A stretch of DNA of 64,000 bases from Eubacterium sp. AF22-8LB (GCF_003458715.1 NZ_QRVI01000011.1:1-64000), one strand, 5' to 3'; positions 1 to 9,285 are shown, counted from the stretch's first letter. Numbers and translations are program-made. Notes: a model not told the origin generated them from the sequence alone.

Positions 1-60
1 GACCCCAAACTAGGCCCCAATTGTTTACGCTAAAACCCTAAATGATTTTGGTTACCCCAA
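1..60. other. C-rich repeated segment, possible mobile-element end
   Basis: These first bases contain three CCCCAA words in about 60 nt, at the start, near 15 and near 55. This C-rich run is unlike the AT-rich DNA beside it. Terminal regions of some insertion sequences carry such repeated transposase-binding words, so this could be the edge of an element lying to the left. No transposase reading frame is visible, so this is only a suggestion. Confidence 0.15.
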
Positions 61-87
61 AAGAAAAAGCCAGGCAAAGCCTAGCTT
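61..87 (-). terminator. Rho-independent terminator of the agaS-EIIA operon
   Basis: Read on the minus strand, an 8-bp stem (AGCTAGGC/GCCTGGCT, one G-U pair) with a TTT loop is followed by a T-rich tail. It lies just after the EIIA stop codon. Confidence 0.8.
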
Positions 88-92
88 AAATA

Positions 93-524
93 TTAAATAC
101 CATCTGAAAAATCGTCATTTTGTTCGATATGTTGGAATACATAACGCATAACTTGGTCTTTTCCAACATTGCATGCAGATTCAGCCAAAGCATGTACATC
201 TTCAGAGAAAGTACGAGTTAAGTTGATTTCAACTAACATACCTAAGTTTGTACCTGCTACAACTTCTACATTTCCTCTTGGGAAACCAATTTCAACAGCT
301 GTCTTAAATGGAGAACCACCAGCTAAATCACTTAATACAATGATGCCTTCGCAGTCTTTTAATGAATCCATAGCGTCTGTTAATTTTTTTGCTAAATCAT
401 CTGTTGAATCTGTAGCTTCAAAATCTACAGCAACATAATCTTTTGCATCTCCAGCAATCAAATTTAAGCTTGTAGTTAAACCAGAGGCAAAGTGACCATG
501 ACCAGTAACAATTAATCCTATCAT
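93..524 (-). CDS. PTS mannose/GalNAc-family EIIA component
   Basis: Cytoplasmic phosphocarrier of a mannose/fructose/sorbose-family PTS. It receives phosphate from HPr on a histidine and passes it to EIIB. The 143-aa product starts MIGLIVTGHGHFASG; His9 in the TGHGHF motif is the expected phosphorylation site, and LSDLAGGSPF is typical of the fold. A longer reading from a TTG codon at 542 is possible, but the AAGGAG ribosome site lies inside it, so the ATG at 524 is chosen. It is the last gene after an AgaS-like isomerase, which suggests galactosamine or GalNAc uptake. No EIIB, EIIC or EIID gene is in the window. Confidence 0.85.
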   Translation of the reverse strand: MIGLIVTGHGHFASGLTTSLNLIAGDAKDYVAVDFEATDSTDDLAKKLTDAMDSLKDCEGIIVLSDLAGGSPFKTAVEIGFPRGNVEVVAGTNLGMLVEINLTRTFSEDVHALAESACNVGKDQVMRYVFQHIEQNDDFSDGI

Positions 525-546
525 CTTCTTTTTCTCCTTCAAATTT

Positions 547-1725
547 TTACTTTGCAGTATATGGGTAAATAGTTACACCTTTAACAACACGGTTTACTTC
601 TCCACTTGGACATGGATCGTCTGGAGAAATACCAGTTTTAATTGATTTGAATAATGCGATCACTTGAGCAACCATAATGAAATCAAATCCTAAGAAAATA
701 TTATCTTTTGGTGCATCTAAATCAAAGTTAATGAATGTATCAACCATTCCTTCGATTTCAGCATCTGCATGACTAGAAACAGCTACTAAACGATTCTTTT
801 TACGTTGTCCACTCATTTCTTTAATGATGTCATATTCATATTGTCTTTGATATTCATCATCTGATAAATAAACAACTGTTAATGTTTCATCATTTACTAC
901 AGATTTAGGTCCATGACGGAATCCCATTGGACTATCAAATGTTGTAGTAACACCACCTTGTGTTAACTCTAACATTTTTAATTGACTTTCTTGTGCAATA
1001 CCCTTTAATGTATTTCCACCTAAGTATACGATACGAGTGAATGGATCAAAGTCAGCTACTAATTCTTCACAAGCTTTGTAACCTTCATCTAAGAATTTTT
1101 GACCTTGAGCAATAACACTTTCCATTTCTTTTGCAGCTTCATCAATATCATCTAAACGGAAACATAATAATGCAGCCAACATCATATTAGAGAAACTAGA
1201 AGTCATTGCGAATGATTTGTCGTGAGTTTCTGGTGTGATATTAATATCATAAGCATTGTCACGAGTAGCAGCAGCTTTTGCTAAAGCTCCATCCTTGTTA
1301 CATGTGATGAATAAATGATAAACATTTTCCTTACATACTTCATCAGCAACTTGTACTGAACCAACACTTTCAGGAGAGTTTCCTGAACGACCAAAGCTCA
1401 CTAATAAAGTCTTTTTGTTTCTTGATAAATAGTTTTCTGGAGTCTCTACCAAGTCTGTAGAAGCATATGATTTTGCATGATAACCAGTGTAACGGTTAAC
1501 ATATGAATATAAAGCATTACCTACATATTCACTAGTTCCAGCACCTGTAAATACGATATCGCAATCTGGATCACTTAATACAGGTTCCATGAATTTTTTA
1601 AGAGCTTCCTTTTCATTTTTGATTTGAGCGATTGTTTTAGCCCAAGTAGCAGGTTGTTGGTAAATTTCCTGTGCAGTAAAAATACCACCTAATTCTTCCC
1701 AAGTTGATTTTTCTTTTCCGAACAT
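547..1725 (-). CDS. agaS: AgaS-like SIS-domain sugar-phosphate isomerase/deaminase
   Basis: 392-aa double SIS-domain protein of the AgaS/GlmS-isomerase type, expected to act on galactosamine-6-phosphate or a related ketose/aldose phosphate. The first SIS domain shows TGAGTSEYVG and SFGRSGNSPESVG (sugar-phosphate binding). The second begins near YLGGNTLKGIAQES and contains MGFRHGPKS. An upstream extension in frame exists (to 1833), but AAGGAG sits a proper distance before the ATG at 1725. Only 22 nt separate it from the downstream PTS EIIA gene, so the two are probably cotranscribed for amino-sugar use. Substrate is inferred from the pairing. Confidence 0.8.
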   Translation of the reverse strand: MFGKEKSTWEELGGIFTAQEIYQQPATWAKTIAQIKNEKEALKKFMEPVLSDPDCDIVFTGAGTSEYVGNALYSYVNRYTGYHAKSYASTDLVETPENYLSRNKKTLLVSFGRSGNSPESVGSVQVADEVCKENVYHLFITCNKDGALAKAAATRDNAYDINITPETHDKSFAMTSSFSNMMLAALLCFRLDDIDEAAKEMESVIAQGQKFLDEGYKACEELVADFDPFTRIVYLGGNTLKGIAQESQLKMLELTQGGVTTTFDSPMGFRHGPKSVVNDETLTVVYLSDDEYQRQYEYDIIKEMSGQRKKNRLVAVSSHADAEIEGMVDTFINFDLDAPKDNIFLGFDFIMVAQVIALFKSIKTGISPDDPCPSGEVNRVVKGVTIYPYTAK

Positions 1726-1752
1726 TTTTCTTTCTCCTTTTGAACTAATTTC

Positions 1753-1758
1753 ATTATA
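1753..1758 (-). promoter_or_regulatory. -10 box for agaS-EIIA
   Basis: Perfect TATAAT on the minus strand, placing the start site about 20 nt before the agaS ATG. The -35 region is poor, which would fit activator dependence. Confidence 0.5.
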
Positions 1759-1810
1759 ACTATTTTTAACTAAAATAAAAGATTTTGGACGAAAGTAAAC
1801 TAAAAAGTGC

Positions 1811-1837
1811 AAATTTGTTGTTGTAAAATACAAATTT
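1811..1837. promoter_or_regulatory. Inverted repeat upstream of agaS promoter
   Basis: AAATTTG (1811-1817) and CAAATTT (1831-1837) form a perfect 7-bp inverted repeat with a 13-nt spacer. It lies about 55 to 80 bp upstream of the agaS -10 box. It could bind a sugar-responsive regulator; no regulator gene is nearby. Confidence 0.35.
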
Positions 1838-1849
1838 TAATCAAGAAAA

Positions 1850-1870
1850 GACTTTTTCTGCGAAAAAGTC
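1850..1870. repeat. Perfect 9-bp inverted repeat
   Basis: GACTTTTTC and GAAAAAGTC are separated by TGC. No T-run follows on either side, so it is not a standard terminator. It could be an operator or a remnant hairpin in the gene-poor stretch 1726-2255. Confidence 0.4.
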
Positions 1871-2001
1871 ACACACCTAAACAGCGTGTCCGGCTCGTTT
1901 CCAGTCGTCCGGTAACATTTAAACATCCACTCCATCTTTCTGAATCATTCAGTATCCCGATTCATTCAGTCATTATCGATGGAGTTTTTATTGTATGTGA
2001 T

Positions 2002-2092
2002 GGTTGATCAATGAATTATTTCCAAATGAACCTGAAGAAAACTATATGATGCATTGCCCTGAATGTGATCATAAAATGATTGTAAAAAAATA
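2002..2092 (+). pseudogene. Fragment with CPEC zinc-ribbon-like end
   Basis: After an in-frame TGA, a 29-codon frame reads ...NELFPNEPEENYMMHCPECDHKMIVKK and then stops. The acidic stretch and the CPEC motif look like the real C-terminus of a protein, but there is no ATG or ribosome site at its beginning. It is most likely the tail of a decayed gene. A functional micro-ORF starting at TTG (2005) cannot be excluded. The remainder of 1871-2255 shows no coding potential that I can support. Confidence 0.3.
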
Positions 2093-2105
2093 ATTCAACA
2101 ATTAA

Positions 2106-2147
2106 AGACGAATACAAAATGTTGGCTATTACGATAGTCTTTTTTGT
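2106..2147 (+). terminator. Possible terminator after the CPEC fragment
   Basis: AAAGAC near 2105 can pair with GTCTTT near 2138, and T residues follow. The stem is interrupted and the loop is long, so the call is weak. If real, it supports the idea that a rightward gene once ended here. Confidence 0.3.
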
Positions 2148-2232
2148 CGTTCCTGACAATTCATATCTTGTGATATTGTAACACTATTTCACATGTAGTA
2201 TTTCCCTGTTCCGAAACCAAAATCTTAATATA

Positions 2233-2257
2233 TAAAAAAGAAGGATTTCTCCTTCTT
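2233..2257 (-). terminator. Terminator of the mutarotase/HAD operon
   Basis: On the minus strand, AGAAGGA and TCCTTCT pair around a 4-nt loop and are followed by six T residues. The hairpin overlaps the stop codon of the mutarotase gene. Confidence 0.8.
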
Positions 2258-3107
2258 ATAGAACCTCAATCCAATATGAACAAGTCCACTCTTCATTTGG
2301 CTTTAAAATCATTGTTCCTTCTCTATGATAGAAATCTGGTGTTTCCTTTTCAAAATCACCATGAGAATACCATGGTTCAATACACAAGAAATCAGACTCA
2401 CTATCATGTGTCCACAACGCTAAATATGGATATCCCTCAACTGATACACGAACAATATCTTCATCTCCATGTTTTAAAGTAACATATCTTGATTTCAACT
2501 CTTTATAAATGATTGTTGCATATTTTTTTACATCTTCTCTAGACAATTTCCATTCTTTAAATGCAACATTCTGATATTCTACATTCTTTTCGTAGCTAGG
2601 ATCAAACAACAATTGTTTTGCGTTTTCTTCTTTTTCAAAAGCTAAAGTATATGTTGAAAATTCATCATCCAATTTAAAACCAGGATGCAATCCAAATCCA
2701 AAAGGCATATCCTTTTCACCGTTATTCTTAATATGATAATTAATCAAAACTTTATTTCCATCCAATTTATATCCAATCTCAAAATGAAAATGAAAAGGAT
2801 ATTGAGTCAAAGTTTCATCATTTGCATCCAAAGTAAATACAAGCTCATCTTTACGAGTTTCACCCTTTAAAGTTGTATAACGAATCAAGCCATGGTTTTT
2901 CATTGCATATTTTTTACCATCAATTTCATAATCCTTTGTATACGTATTACCTACCATTGGAAATAAAGAAGGATTTCGTCCAGACCACCCTTGATCACCC
3001 TGATACAAAGTTTCTCGATCCGTACTCTTCTTAACTAGGTGAAGCATTTCACCACCCTTTTCAGTACATTCTAATTTCAATACATTATTTTCTAAAATAT
3101 AAGCCAT
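2256..3107 (-). CDS. Aldose 1-epimerase family protein (LacX-like)
   Basis: 283-aa cytosolic beta-sandwich protein of the galactose-mutarotase superfamily, closest in look to the LacX/YeaD-type members rather than GalM. Family features include GRNPSLFPMVGN near residue 44, NHGLIR near 72 and the FGLHPGF motif near 138, which carries the expected catalytic-region histidine. It would interconvert anomers of a sugar or sugar phosphate. The start at 3107 has an AGGAGGA ribosome site. The HAD phosphatase gene lies 28 nt upstream on the same strand, so the pair is probably one operon. The substrate cannot be read from sequence. Confidence 0.75.
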   Translation of the reverse strand: MAYILENNVLKLECTEKGGEMLHLVKKSTDRETLYQGDQGWSGRNPSLFPMVGNTYTKDYEIDGKKYAMKNHGLIRYTTLKGETRKDELVFTLDANDETLTQYPFHFHFEIGYKLDGNKVLINYHIKNNGEKDMPFGFGLHPGFKLDDEFSTYTLAFEKEENAKQLLFDPSYEKNVEYQNVAFKEWKLSREDVKKYATIIYKELKSRYVTLKHGDEDIVRVSVEGYPYLALWTHDSESDFLCIEPWYSHGDFEKETPDFYHREGTMILKPNEEWTCSYWIEVL

Positions 3108-3135
3108 ATTATCTTCCTCCTATTCACTATAGCTT

Positions 3136-3894
3136 TTATTGCTTTTTTAAATAATAATAGATGCCATCCTCATCCACTCTACCAATCACAACATCACTTA
3201 CTTGTTTTAAAGCATCACACGCATTACCCATCGCAACACCAACATCCGCCATTTTCAACATATCCACATCATTTACACCATCACCAAAACAATACGTTGT
3301 TTCAAATTCGTGAGAGCCCATAAGCTTCTTTACAGATGTTGCTTTATCCACAGCACTTGCGCGAACTTCAATACTATCAATATATTCAACTAACTGTAAT
3401 TCTTTAAAAGCAAGTTTAAATTGTTCCTTCATACCATCCGTACAAAAAACAAGTATGTTTAATACATCATCATTGACATATGGTTTATATATAGGAAAAT
3501 TCAAGTACATATGAAAATAAATATCATGTGCATACTTTGAGCAAGGTGTTCCAAAGTAATTTCCATCTCTTGTACTATAGCGATATACTAAGCCATGTTC
3601 TTTACAAAACGAATCAATACGGTTTAGTATCTCTTTTGAAATACAATTCATTTCAAGAACCTCTTTTTGCTTATTCAAAACCAAAGCCCCACCATCACTG
3701 ATCATACAATCAAATTGAAAGTTTCGCATACAAGAAGGAAGATTCTTCAACTCCATCTGACATCGACTTGTCGACAATGCAACAAAGTGTCCTTGCCTTT
3801 GTAGCTCATTTAACATTTCAAATGTTTTCTCACTCACTTCATGAAACTTATTATTATATAGTGTTCCATCCATATCAAAAAAATAACCATTCAT
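3136..3894 (-). CDS. Cof-type HAD-superfamily phosphatase
   Basis: 252-aa HAD IIB (Cof/YbjI-like) hydrolase. Motif I is FFDMDGTLYNN at residues 5-15 with nucleophile Asp7 and acid/base Asp9. Motif II is ALSTSR near 38-43. Motif IV GDGVNDVDML near 204 provides the Mg2+ ligands. The cap domain lies between. Members dephosphorylate sugar phosphates, pyridoxal phosphate or FMN, and the substrate here is unknown. Being just upstream of a mutarotase-like gene hints at sugar-phosphate clean-up. The start at 3894 fits the family N-terminus, but its ribosome site is weak. Confidence 0.85.
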   Translation of the reverse strand: MNGYFFDMDGTLYNNKFHEVSEKTFEMLNELQRQGHFVALSTSRCQMELKNLPSCMRNFQFDCMISDGGALVLNKQKEVLEMNCISKEILNRIDSFCKEHGLVYRYSTRDGNYFGTPCSKYAHDIYFHMYLNFPIYKPYVNDDVLNILVFCTDGMKEQFKLAFKELQLVEYIDSIEVRASAVDKATSVKKLMGSHEFETTYCFGDGVNDVDMLKMADVGVAMGNACDALKQVSDVVIGRVDEDGIYYYLKKQ

Positions 3895-4073
3895 AACTTT
3901 ATAATATCCTCTTCCTAATCTTTTTAAAAGAATTTTCGCTTTTTAATAACAAATTCACATAAACTCATTATAATTATCAATGTGACTACAGTAAGCTTTC
4001 TAGTATTTAAACATATAGAACTTACACAGATACAGTCACAAGTACCCCTCCCTAAATTGTTGTGGTTAAAGAA

Positions 4074-4097
4074 AACCTGGAAATTTTCTTCCAGGTT
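4074..4097 (-). terminator. Terminator of the ppaC-pepT-malic enzyme-patatin operon
   Basis: On the minus strand, AACCTGGAA and TTCCAGGTT form a 9-bp stem, followed by TTTCTTT. It lies 4 nt after the patatin stop codon. Confidence 0.85.
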
Positions 4098-4100
4098 TGT

Positions 4101-4946
4101 TTATTTAATAAATTCTTTAATTTGATCTAAACGCTCTAAAGTTTCATCATATCCTAATTGAAACCAAGGACCTAATTTCTCTGGATCTGTTGTATATCGA
4201 GTAACACCAAGATCTTTATGAGGACGTAAAACCAAGGCATTTCCTTGTTTTTCTAATTCAGCAATTTTATCCCATTGCTCTTTATAACGGATATGACGAT
4301 TTTTTAAATCATCCGTAATTTGTTTATCTTTATATACAAGATTGGAAAGCCATAATTGCCATTTTGGAGCTGGTTTACGCACATAACCCTCTTCTTTTGT
4401 AGAAATAATAAGATGTTTATCATTTCCAGCACGAATACTTTGTTCGATACTAATCATATCTACAAGACCGGCATCCATCCACATTTCCCCATTGAATTTA
4501 TAAGGCTTTGCCAACAACAATAAAGCACAGCTTGCCTTGATCAAAGTTTCTTCTTTATCAATATAACTCTTATCAAAATATTCAACTTTATGCGTTTTTA
4601 AATTATAGAGTCCTACTTCCATCTGCGTTTCACTCTTTTGAAACTTGTCAAGATCTAACGGAACTCTAGACTCAATAAAATCATAAGTTGCTTCAATCCC
4701 AAAAATAGATCCTTCCTTAAAGAATGGTCTTAAACCAACTACACCCTTTTGACAAGGTGCATCAATACCTGTGACCTCTAAACGATCTACTTGCTTTGAA
4801 ACATAGCTTAATAATATTTCTGTACCCGCACTGATTCCTACACAATAAGGAAGTACGATATCATGTTCAAGTAAGCATTTCAATACTCCTGCAGAATAAG
4901 CAGCCTTTGTTCCTCCACCCTCTGCAACAATACCTACTCTACTCAC
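4101..4946 (-). CDS. Patatin-like phospholipase family protein
   Basis: 281-aa serine acyl hydrolase of the bacterial patatin family. The oxyanion-hole motif is EGGGTKAAYSAG (residues 9-20), the nucleophile is Ser39 in GISAG, and the second dyad residue is Asp158 in the DAG motif. There is no signal peptide, so it should act inside the cell, probably on lysophospholipids or acyl esters. Its first codons overlap the end of the malic enzyme gene by 8 nt, so it is translationally coupled and last in a four-gene operon. The natural substrate is unknown. Confidence 0.85.
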   Translation of the reverse strand: MSRVGIVAEGGGTKAAYSAGVLKCLLEHDIVLPYCVGISAGTEILLSYVSKQVDRLEVTGIDAPCQKGVVGLRPFFKEGSIFGIEATYDFIESRVPLDLDKFQKSETQMEVGLYNLKTHKVEYFDKSYIDKEETLIKASCALLLLAKPYKFNGEMWMDAGLVDMISIEQSIRAGNDKHLIISTKEEGYVRKPAPKWQLWLSNLVYKDKQITDDLKNRHIRYKEQWDKIAELEKQGNALVLRPHKDLGVTRYTTDPEKLGPWFQLGYDETLERLDQIKEFIK

Positions 4947-6102
4947 GCACTACACCACTTTCTTTTGCAGCATCCGCAACAGCTTGGGCCACCACATCTG
5001 CAACTCTAGGATCTAATGCGGAAACAATAATATGTTCACTATCTAACATATCTTCTGTAACCATTGAACTGATCGCATAAACAGCTGCTTCTTTCATCGC
5101 ATCATTAATGCAAGTTGCTCCAGCTTTTAATGCCCCTTTAAAAATACCAGGGAATGCCAAAACGTTATTGATCTGGTTAGGATGATCACTACGACCCGTA
5201 CCAACAATATAAGCACCTGCTTCTTTTGCATCTTCTGGCTCAATTTCAGGAACCGGATTTGCCATAGGGAATACAATCGCCTTTTCATTCATTGAAGCAA
5301 TCATATCTTTAGATACAATATGACCTGCACTTACACCAATAAATACATCTGCACCAACTAATGCATCTTTTAATGTTCCTGTTTTACCTTCTTTGTTTAG
5401 TTTATCAATCAAGCCTCTTTGACCACTTGTTAAATCCATATCCGCAGTTAAAATACCTTGCTTATCCACTAATATTACATTTCCTAAACCAATCTTTAAA
5501 ATCAACGTCGCAATCGCAACACCAGCACTACCCGCACCATTGATGACGATTGTTGGATTTTGTTTTTCTGCCAATTTTAAGGCATTGACTAAAGCCGCAC
5601 ATACGACAATAGCTGTACCATGCTGATCATCATGGAAAACTGGAATATTCATCTTTTCCTGTAATCTTTTTTCAACTTCAAAACAACGAGGAGCTGCAAT
5701 ATCCTCTAAATTGATACCACCAAAGCTTGGTTCTAAACTTGAAATAATCTGAACCAATTCATCTGTATCCTGCGTATTCAAACATAAAGGAACGGCATCT
5801 ACATTTCCTAATGCCTTAAACAATACACACTTACCTTCCATTACAGGCATACCTGCTTCAGGGCCAATATTACCTAAACCCAACACAGCACTTCCATCGC
5901 TAATAACAGCAACTGTATGTGCTCTACCTGTATAGACATAGCTATTTTTCTTATCTTTTTCGATTTCTAGACAAGGTGCTGCAACACCTGGTGTATAAGC
6001 AATCGACAAGTCATCTCTGTTTTCAATTTTCATTTTTGGAACAGTTTCCAACTTACCATTCCACTGAGCATGTAATCTTAAAGCTTCCTTTGCGTAATCC
6101 AT
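4939..6102 (-). CDS. Malic enzyme (malate to pyruvate + CO2), short form
   Basis: 387-aa oxidative decarboxylase of the compact bacterial malic-enzyme type, without a phosphotransacetylase tail. Visible signatures are [10 protein letters not shown] with the catalytic-region tyrosine, the [11 protein letters not shown] metal-binding motif near residue 155, and a Rossmann motif [11 protein letters not shown] near 188. It links malate to pyruvate and supplies reduced nicotinamide cofactor; whether NAD or NADP is preferred is not decided from sequence. The start at 6102 has a good AGGAGG. It lies between pepT and the patatin gene in one operon. Confidence 0.9.
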   Translation of the reverse strand: MDYAKEALRLHAQWNGKLETVPKMKIENRDDLSIAYTPGVAAPCLEIEKDKKNSYVYTGRAHTVAVISDGSAVLGLGNIGPEAGMPVMEGKCVLFKALGNVDAVPLCLNTQDTDELVQIISSLEPSFGGINLEDIAAPRCFEVEKRLQEKMNIPVFHDDQHGTAIVVCAALVNALKLAEKQNPTIVINGAGSAGVAIATLILKIGLGNVILVDKQGILTADMDLTSGQRGLIDKLNKEGKTGTLKDALVGADVFIGVSAGHIVSKDMIASMNEKAIVFPMANPVPEIEPEDAKEAGAYIVGTGRSDHPNQINNVLAFPGIFKGALKAGATCINDAMKEAAVYAISSMVTEDMLDSEHIIVSALDPRVADVVAQAVADAAKESGVVRE

Positions 6103-6111
6103 GAAATCCTC

Positions 6112-7308
6112 CTATTCTACAATTTTCAATACAATTTCTACCATCTTTTCCATCTTTTGAATACTAGCAAATTCAAAACGTCCATGATGATTAAATGAAC
6201 CCGTACCTAAATTTGGACAAATAAGTCCTCTAGCCGTTAACATTGCACCATCTGTTCCACCACGAATTGGCGTACTAATTGGTGTTACATTACATTGGCG
6301 TAAGGCATATTTTGCCTTATTCACACTACGCATATCTCCATGCATATATTGACGCATATTTTCATATTGATCACGAATAACTACATGAACACGATTTCCA
6401 TACTTTTCATTCATCTTATCCGCAACCGCCTGCATCTTTTGTTTTTGTGAAATAAAACTTTGTTTGCTGTGATTACGAATAATATAAGTCAATTTTGCAT
6501 CTTCACAAATACCTTCCATACCTACTAAATGATAGAAGCCCTGGCGACCTTGTGTATGTGAAGGTGTTTGTTTCTTTGGAAGACTGGAAGCGTATTCCAT
6601 AGCTAATAGACTTGCGTTAACCATGCGATCTTTAGCATCTCCAGGATGAATACTAGTACCTTCAAATGTAACAACGGCTTGAGCTGCATTAAATGTTTCA
6701 TAATCAACAGAATCAATACGATCTCCATCAATTGTAAATGCATAATCAACTGAAAACTTATCTAATTCAAAGTTTTCTACACCACGCCCCACTTCTTCAT
6801 CTGGTGTAAAGGCTACCGCAATAAAGCCATGTTCCTTTTTAGACTGAATCAATTGTTCCATGGCCTCTAAAATAATTGCGATACCCGCTTTATCATCAGC
6901 ACCTAAAAGTGTTGTACCATCTGTCACAATCAAATCATCTCCAACACAATTTGCCAAAGCCGGAAATTCCTCTTTTGACATTGAGTATTCCTCATTTAAA
7001 TGAATTGTATTTCCATCATAGTTAGAAATGACTTTGCACTTCACGTTTGCTCCTGTAATTTCACTAGCTGTATCCATATGCGCAATAAATCCAATGCGAT
7101 CCATCTTCTTATCTGTATTCGCATTTAAACTCGCATAAACAATCCCCGTATCTGTCAATTCCACAGAATCAAAGCCCAAAGCTTCACATTCCTTTTTTAA
7201 TTCACGAGCTAAAACCAATTGCTTTTCTGTACTTGGTGCACTTGTACTTTCTTCGCTTGACTGCGTGTCAAATGATGCATAATGCATTAATCTTTTTTCT
7301 ACTGCCAT
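6112..7308 (-). CDS. pepT: Tripeptide aminopeptidase PepT
   Basis: 398-aa dizinc M20B peptidase that removes the N-terminal residue from tripeptides in the cytosol. The first zinc ligand lies in FIAHMDTASE. TTLLGADDKAGIAI carries the bridging aspartate, DEEVGRG carries the general-base glutamate and next ligand, and IRGGTDGAMLT near the C-terminus is typical of the family. Full length. The start at 7308 has an AAGGGGG ribosome site. It lies 14 nt downstream of the pyrophosphatase gene in the same operon. Confidence 0.93.
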   Translation of the reverse strand: MAVEKRLMHYASFDTQSSEESTSAPSTEKQLVLARELKKECEALGFDSVELTDTGIVYASLNANTDKKMDRIGFIAHMDTASEITGANVKCKVISNYDGNTIHLNEEYSMSKEEFPALANCVGDDLIVTDGTTLLGADDKAGIAIILEAMEQLIQSKKEHGFIAVAFTPDEEVGRGVENFELDKFSVDYAFTIDGDRIDSVDYETFNAAQAVVTFEGTSIHPGDAKDRMVNASLLAMEYASSLPKKQTPSHTQGRQGFYHLVGMEGICEDAKLTYIIRNHSKQSFISQKQKMQAVADKMNEKYGNRVHVVIRDQYENMRQYMHGDMRSVNKAKYALRQCNVTPISTPIRGGTDGAMLTARGLICPNLGTGSFNHHGRFEFASIQKMEKMVEIVLKIVE

Positions 7309-7322
7309 ATTTTATCCCCCTT

Positions 7323-8921
7323 TTATGCCAGTTCTTGTGCCAAACGAGGCACAATTTGTTTTTTACGAGAAACAAATCCCTGATCCTTAAATTCCTCAAC
7401 AACATCACGTACAAATTGAGATAATTTACCAACATACAAGAATCGTGATCCACGACCTTCTACATTCGTAATTACCATCAACATTAAATCAAATTCATGA
7501 ACTTTATTCTGTTCTTCCATATATTTTAAGAAATCCTGTTTAATTTCATCTACGATACTTAAATCAAAAGTAAACACCTGACTTACCGCAATATGATATC
7601 CACTCAACATATATTCCTTTACATCGTTATACAGAATATTCTTAAATTCTTTTCCACGAATTGTGGCTGTGTTTTCAAATAATTCCTTTGCCATCGTATC
7701 AAAATCAAGATTATATTCACTTGATAGACGCTTAGCTAAGTTATGATCGATTGGCGTACATGTAGGTGAATTGAAATTCATAGTATCACTAATCATTCCA
7801 TACGCAATCAATTTAGCAATCGTTTCTGGCATTTTAACGCCATATTCTGCATACATCAAGCCTACAATCGTACAAGAACTTCCAACAATCATATTTCTAA
7901 ATACAATAGGACGATCTGTTTCAATATCCCCTATACGATGATGATCCACAATCTCCACAATTTCCGCTGTTTCAATATCACTAATACTTTGTTTTTTCTC
8001 ATTATGATCAACCAAAATAAATTGTTTCTTTTCCGCCTTCAATAAGTTATATCGAGCAACAGCCCCCAAGATTTTCTTTTGGAAAACAACCGGATATGAA
8101 GAGTGACGCGTCTTTAACATTTCCCGCTCAACATCTTCCACATACTCACTCTTATTAAAGCGAATGACTTTATTTGCCGGTGTCATAATCAATTCAACAG
8201 GAATAGAACGATAAATCATTTGAATAATTTTCATAATATTATAAGGTGTACTAATTAAAGTAACCCCCATCTGTTTAGCCATTTCAATAATATAGCTGTT
8301 AGGAACAAAATTTTCTGCAACAACAATAACCGCACAACCCTTAGCCATACTCTTGATCATGCTATCCTCATGATCATTTAAAACCATGATAGCCCCTTCA
8401 AGATCACGTTCCATCAATCGCTTATCCGCGATACGAACAAAACCACTTCTTTCAAGTTTTCCCTTTAATATAAAAGAACCCTTAACACTGGCCACTAAAT
8501 TTTCCAATGGTGTTTCCTTCAATAATTCACTAGTAATGTTCAAATCCTGCATTTGAATTTTTGAAACATCACCCAAAGTAACCATACCTTTGTATTCATT
8601 ATTTTTATCGACTACATACAATGTTTTTACATGATTCTCTAAGCATAAATCCCATGCATGACGAATGGTTTCACCCTCTTCAATTGTCACTGCATTGTCA
8701 ATTTCGATTTCTTCCAAAGTAGAACGAGCAGTCGTCAATAAAGTAGGCATATCTACATGTAATTTATCTAATATAAATTTAGTTTCTGGATTTAATGTAC
8801 CCAAACGTGCTGCCATCGCATTCACACCCATTTGTCTCTTCAATTCTGCAAGTGCAAGGGCTGCACAAATGGAATCTGTATCTGGGTTTTTATGTCCAAT
8901 AACATAAATTGGTAAACTCAT
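7323..8921 (-). CDS. ppaC: Manganese-dependent inorganic pyrophosphatase with CBS-DRTGG insert
   Basis: 532-aa family II (DHH) pyrophosphatase. The catalytic N-terminus begins VIGHKNPDTDSICAA, with the DHH-type motif VDHHRIG near residue 333. The central insert (about residues 70-300) contains two CBS repeats and a DRTGG-like segment, an arrangement known to give adenine-nucleotide regulation. A C-terminal DHHA2-type domain follows. The ATG at 8921, preceded by GAGGAG, is preferred over the TTG codon just upstream. It is first in the ppaC-pepT-malic enzyme-patatin operon. Confidence 0.92.
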   Translation of the reverse strand: MSLPIYVIGHKNPDTDSICAALALAELKRQMGVNAMAARLGTLNPETKFILDKLHVDMPTLLTTARSTLEEIEIDNAVTIEEGETIRHAWDLCLENHVKTLYVVDKNNEYKGMVTLGDVSKIQMQDLNITSELLKETPLENLVASVKGSFILKGKLERSGFVRIADKRLMERDLEGAIMVLNDHEDSMIKSMAKGCAVIVVAENFVPNSYIIEMAKQMGVTLISTPYNIMKIIQMIYRSIPVELIMTPANKVIRFNKSEYVEDVEREMLKTRHSSYPVVFQKKILGAVARYNLLKAEKKQFILVDHNEKKQSISDIETAEIVEIVDHHRIGDIETDRPIVFRNMIVGSSCTIVGLMYAEYGVKMPETIAKLIAYGMISDTMNFNSPTCTPIDHNLAKRLSSEYNLDFDTMAKELFENTATIRGKEFKNILYNDVKEYMLSGYHIAVSQVFTFDLSIVDEIKQDFLKYMEEQNKVHEFDLMLMVITNVEGRGSRFLYVGKLSQFVRDVVEEFKDQGFVSRKKQIVPRLAQELA

Positions 8922-8959
8922 CAAATTCTCCTCTCAATTAACCTAATTTTGTACTCAAT

Positions 8960-8968
8960 ATTATAACA
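8960..8968 (-). promoter_or_regulatory. Extended -10 promoter for ppaC operon
   Basis: Minus strand TGTTATAAT is a perfect extended -10 element (TGn-TATAAT). It lies about 40 nt before the ppaC start, immediately after the T-run of the HU terminator. Confidence 0.6.
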
Positions 8969-8970
8969 CG

Positions 8971-9002
8971 AAAAAAAAGAAGATTCATTATAGAATCTTC
9001 TT
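8971..9002 (-). terminator. Terminator of the HU gene
   Basis: AAGAAGATTC and GAATCTTCTT form a perfect 10-bp stem with a 6-nt loop, followed by eight T residues on the minus strand. It overlaps the HU stop codon. Confidence 0.92.
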
Positions 9003-9285
9003 ACTTAACAGCGTCTTTCAAAGATTTGCTTGCTTTAAATTTTACTGATTTGCTTGCAGCAATTTCAATCTTTTCTTTTGTTGCAGGATTGATACCTGTA
9101 CGAGCAGCTCTTTCGCTAATTGAGAATTTACCGAATCCGAATACATCAACAGTACCATCATTTTTCAAAGTGTCAGCTACTGTATCGAATACGAACTGAA
9201 CATAAGCAGTTGCGTCTTTTTTTGAACAACCAAATTCTTCAGCTAATTTTTCAGCTAAATCTTTTTTATTAATAATATTAGACAT
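9001..9285 (-). CDS. hup: HU family DNA-binding protein
   Basis: 94-aa histone-like dimeric DNA-bending protein. The sequence shows the helical N-terminus (MSNIINKKDLAEKLAEEFG), the signature FGFGKFSISERAARTGINP (about 49-67), and the beta-arm ending in a lysine-rich tail. It compacts the nucleoid and assists replication and recombination. It has a good AGAGGAGG ribosome site and its own extended -10 (TGATAAAAT near 9316). With its own strong terminator it is probably a highly expressed single gene. Confidence 0.95.
   Translation of the reverse strand: MSNIINKKDLAEKLAEEFGCSKKDATAYVQFVFDTVADTLKNDGTVDVFGFGKFSISERAARTGINPATKEKIEIAASKSVKFKASKSLKDAVK

Noticed and set aside
1807..2007. 66-codon rightward frame in the gap after agaS
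   Set aside because: No ribosome site, no recognisable motif, and it crosses the inverted repeats; not a supportable gene.
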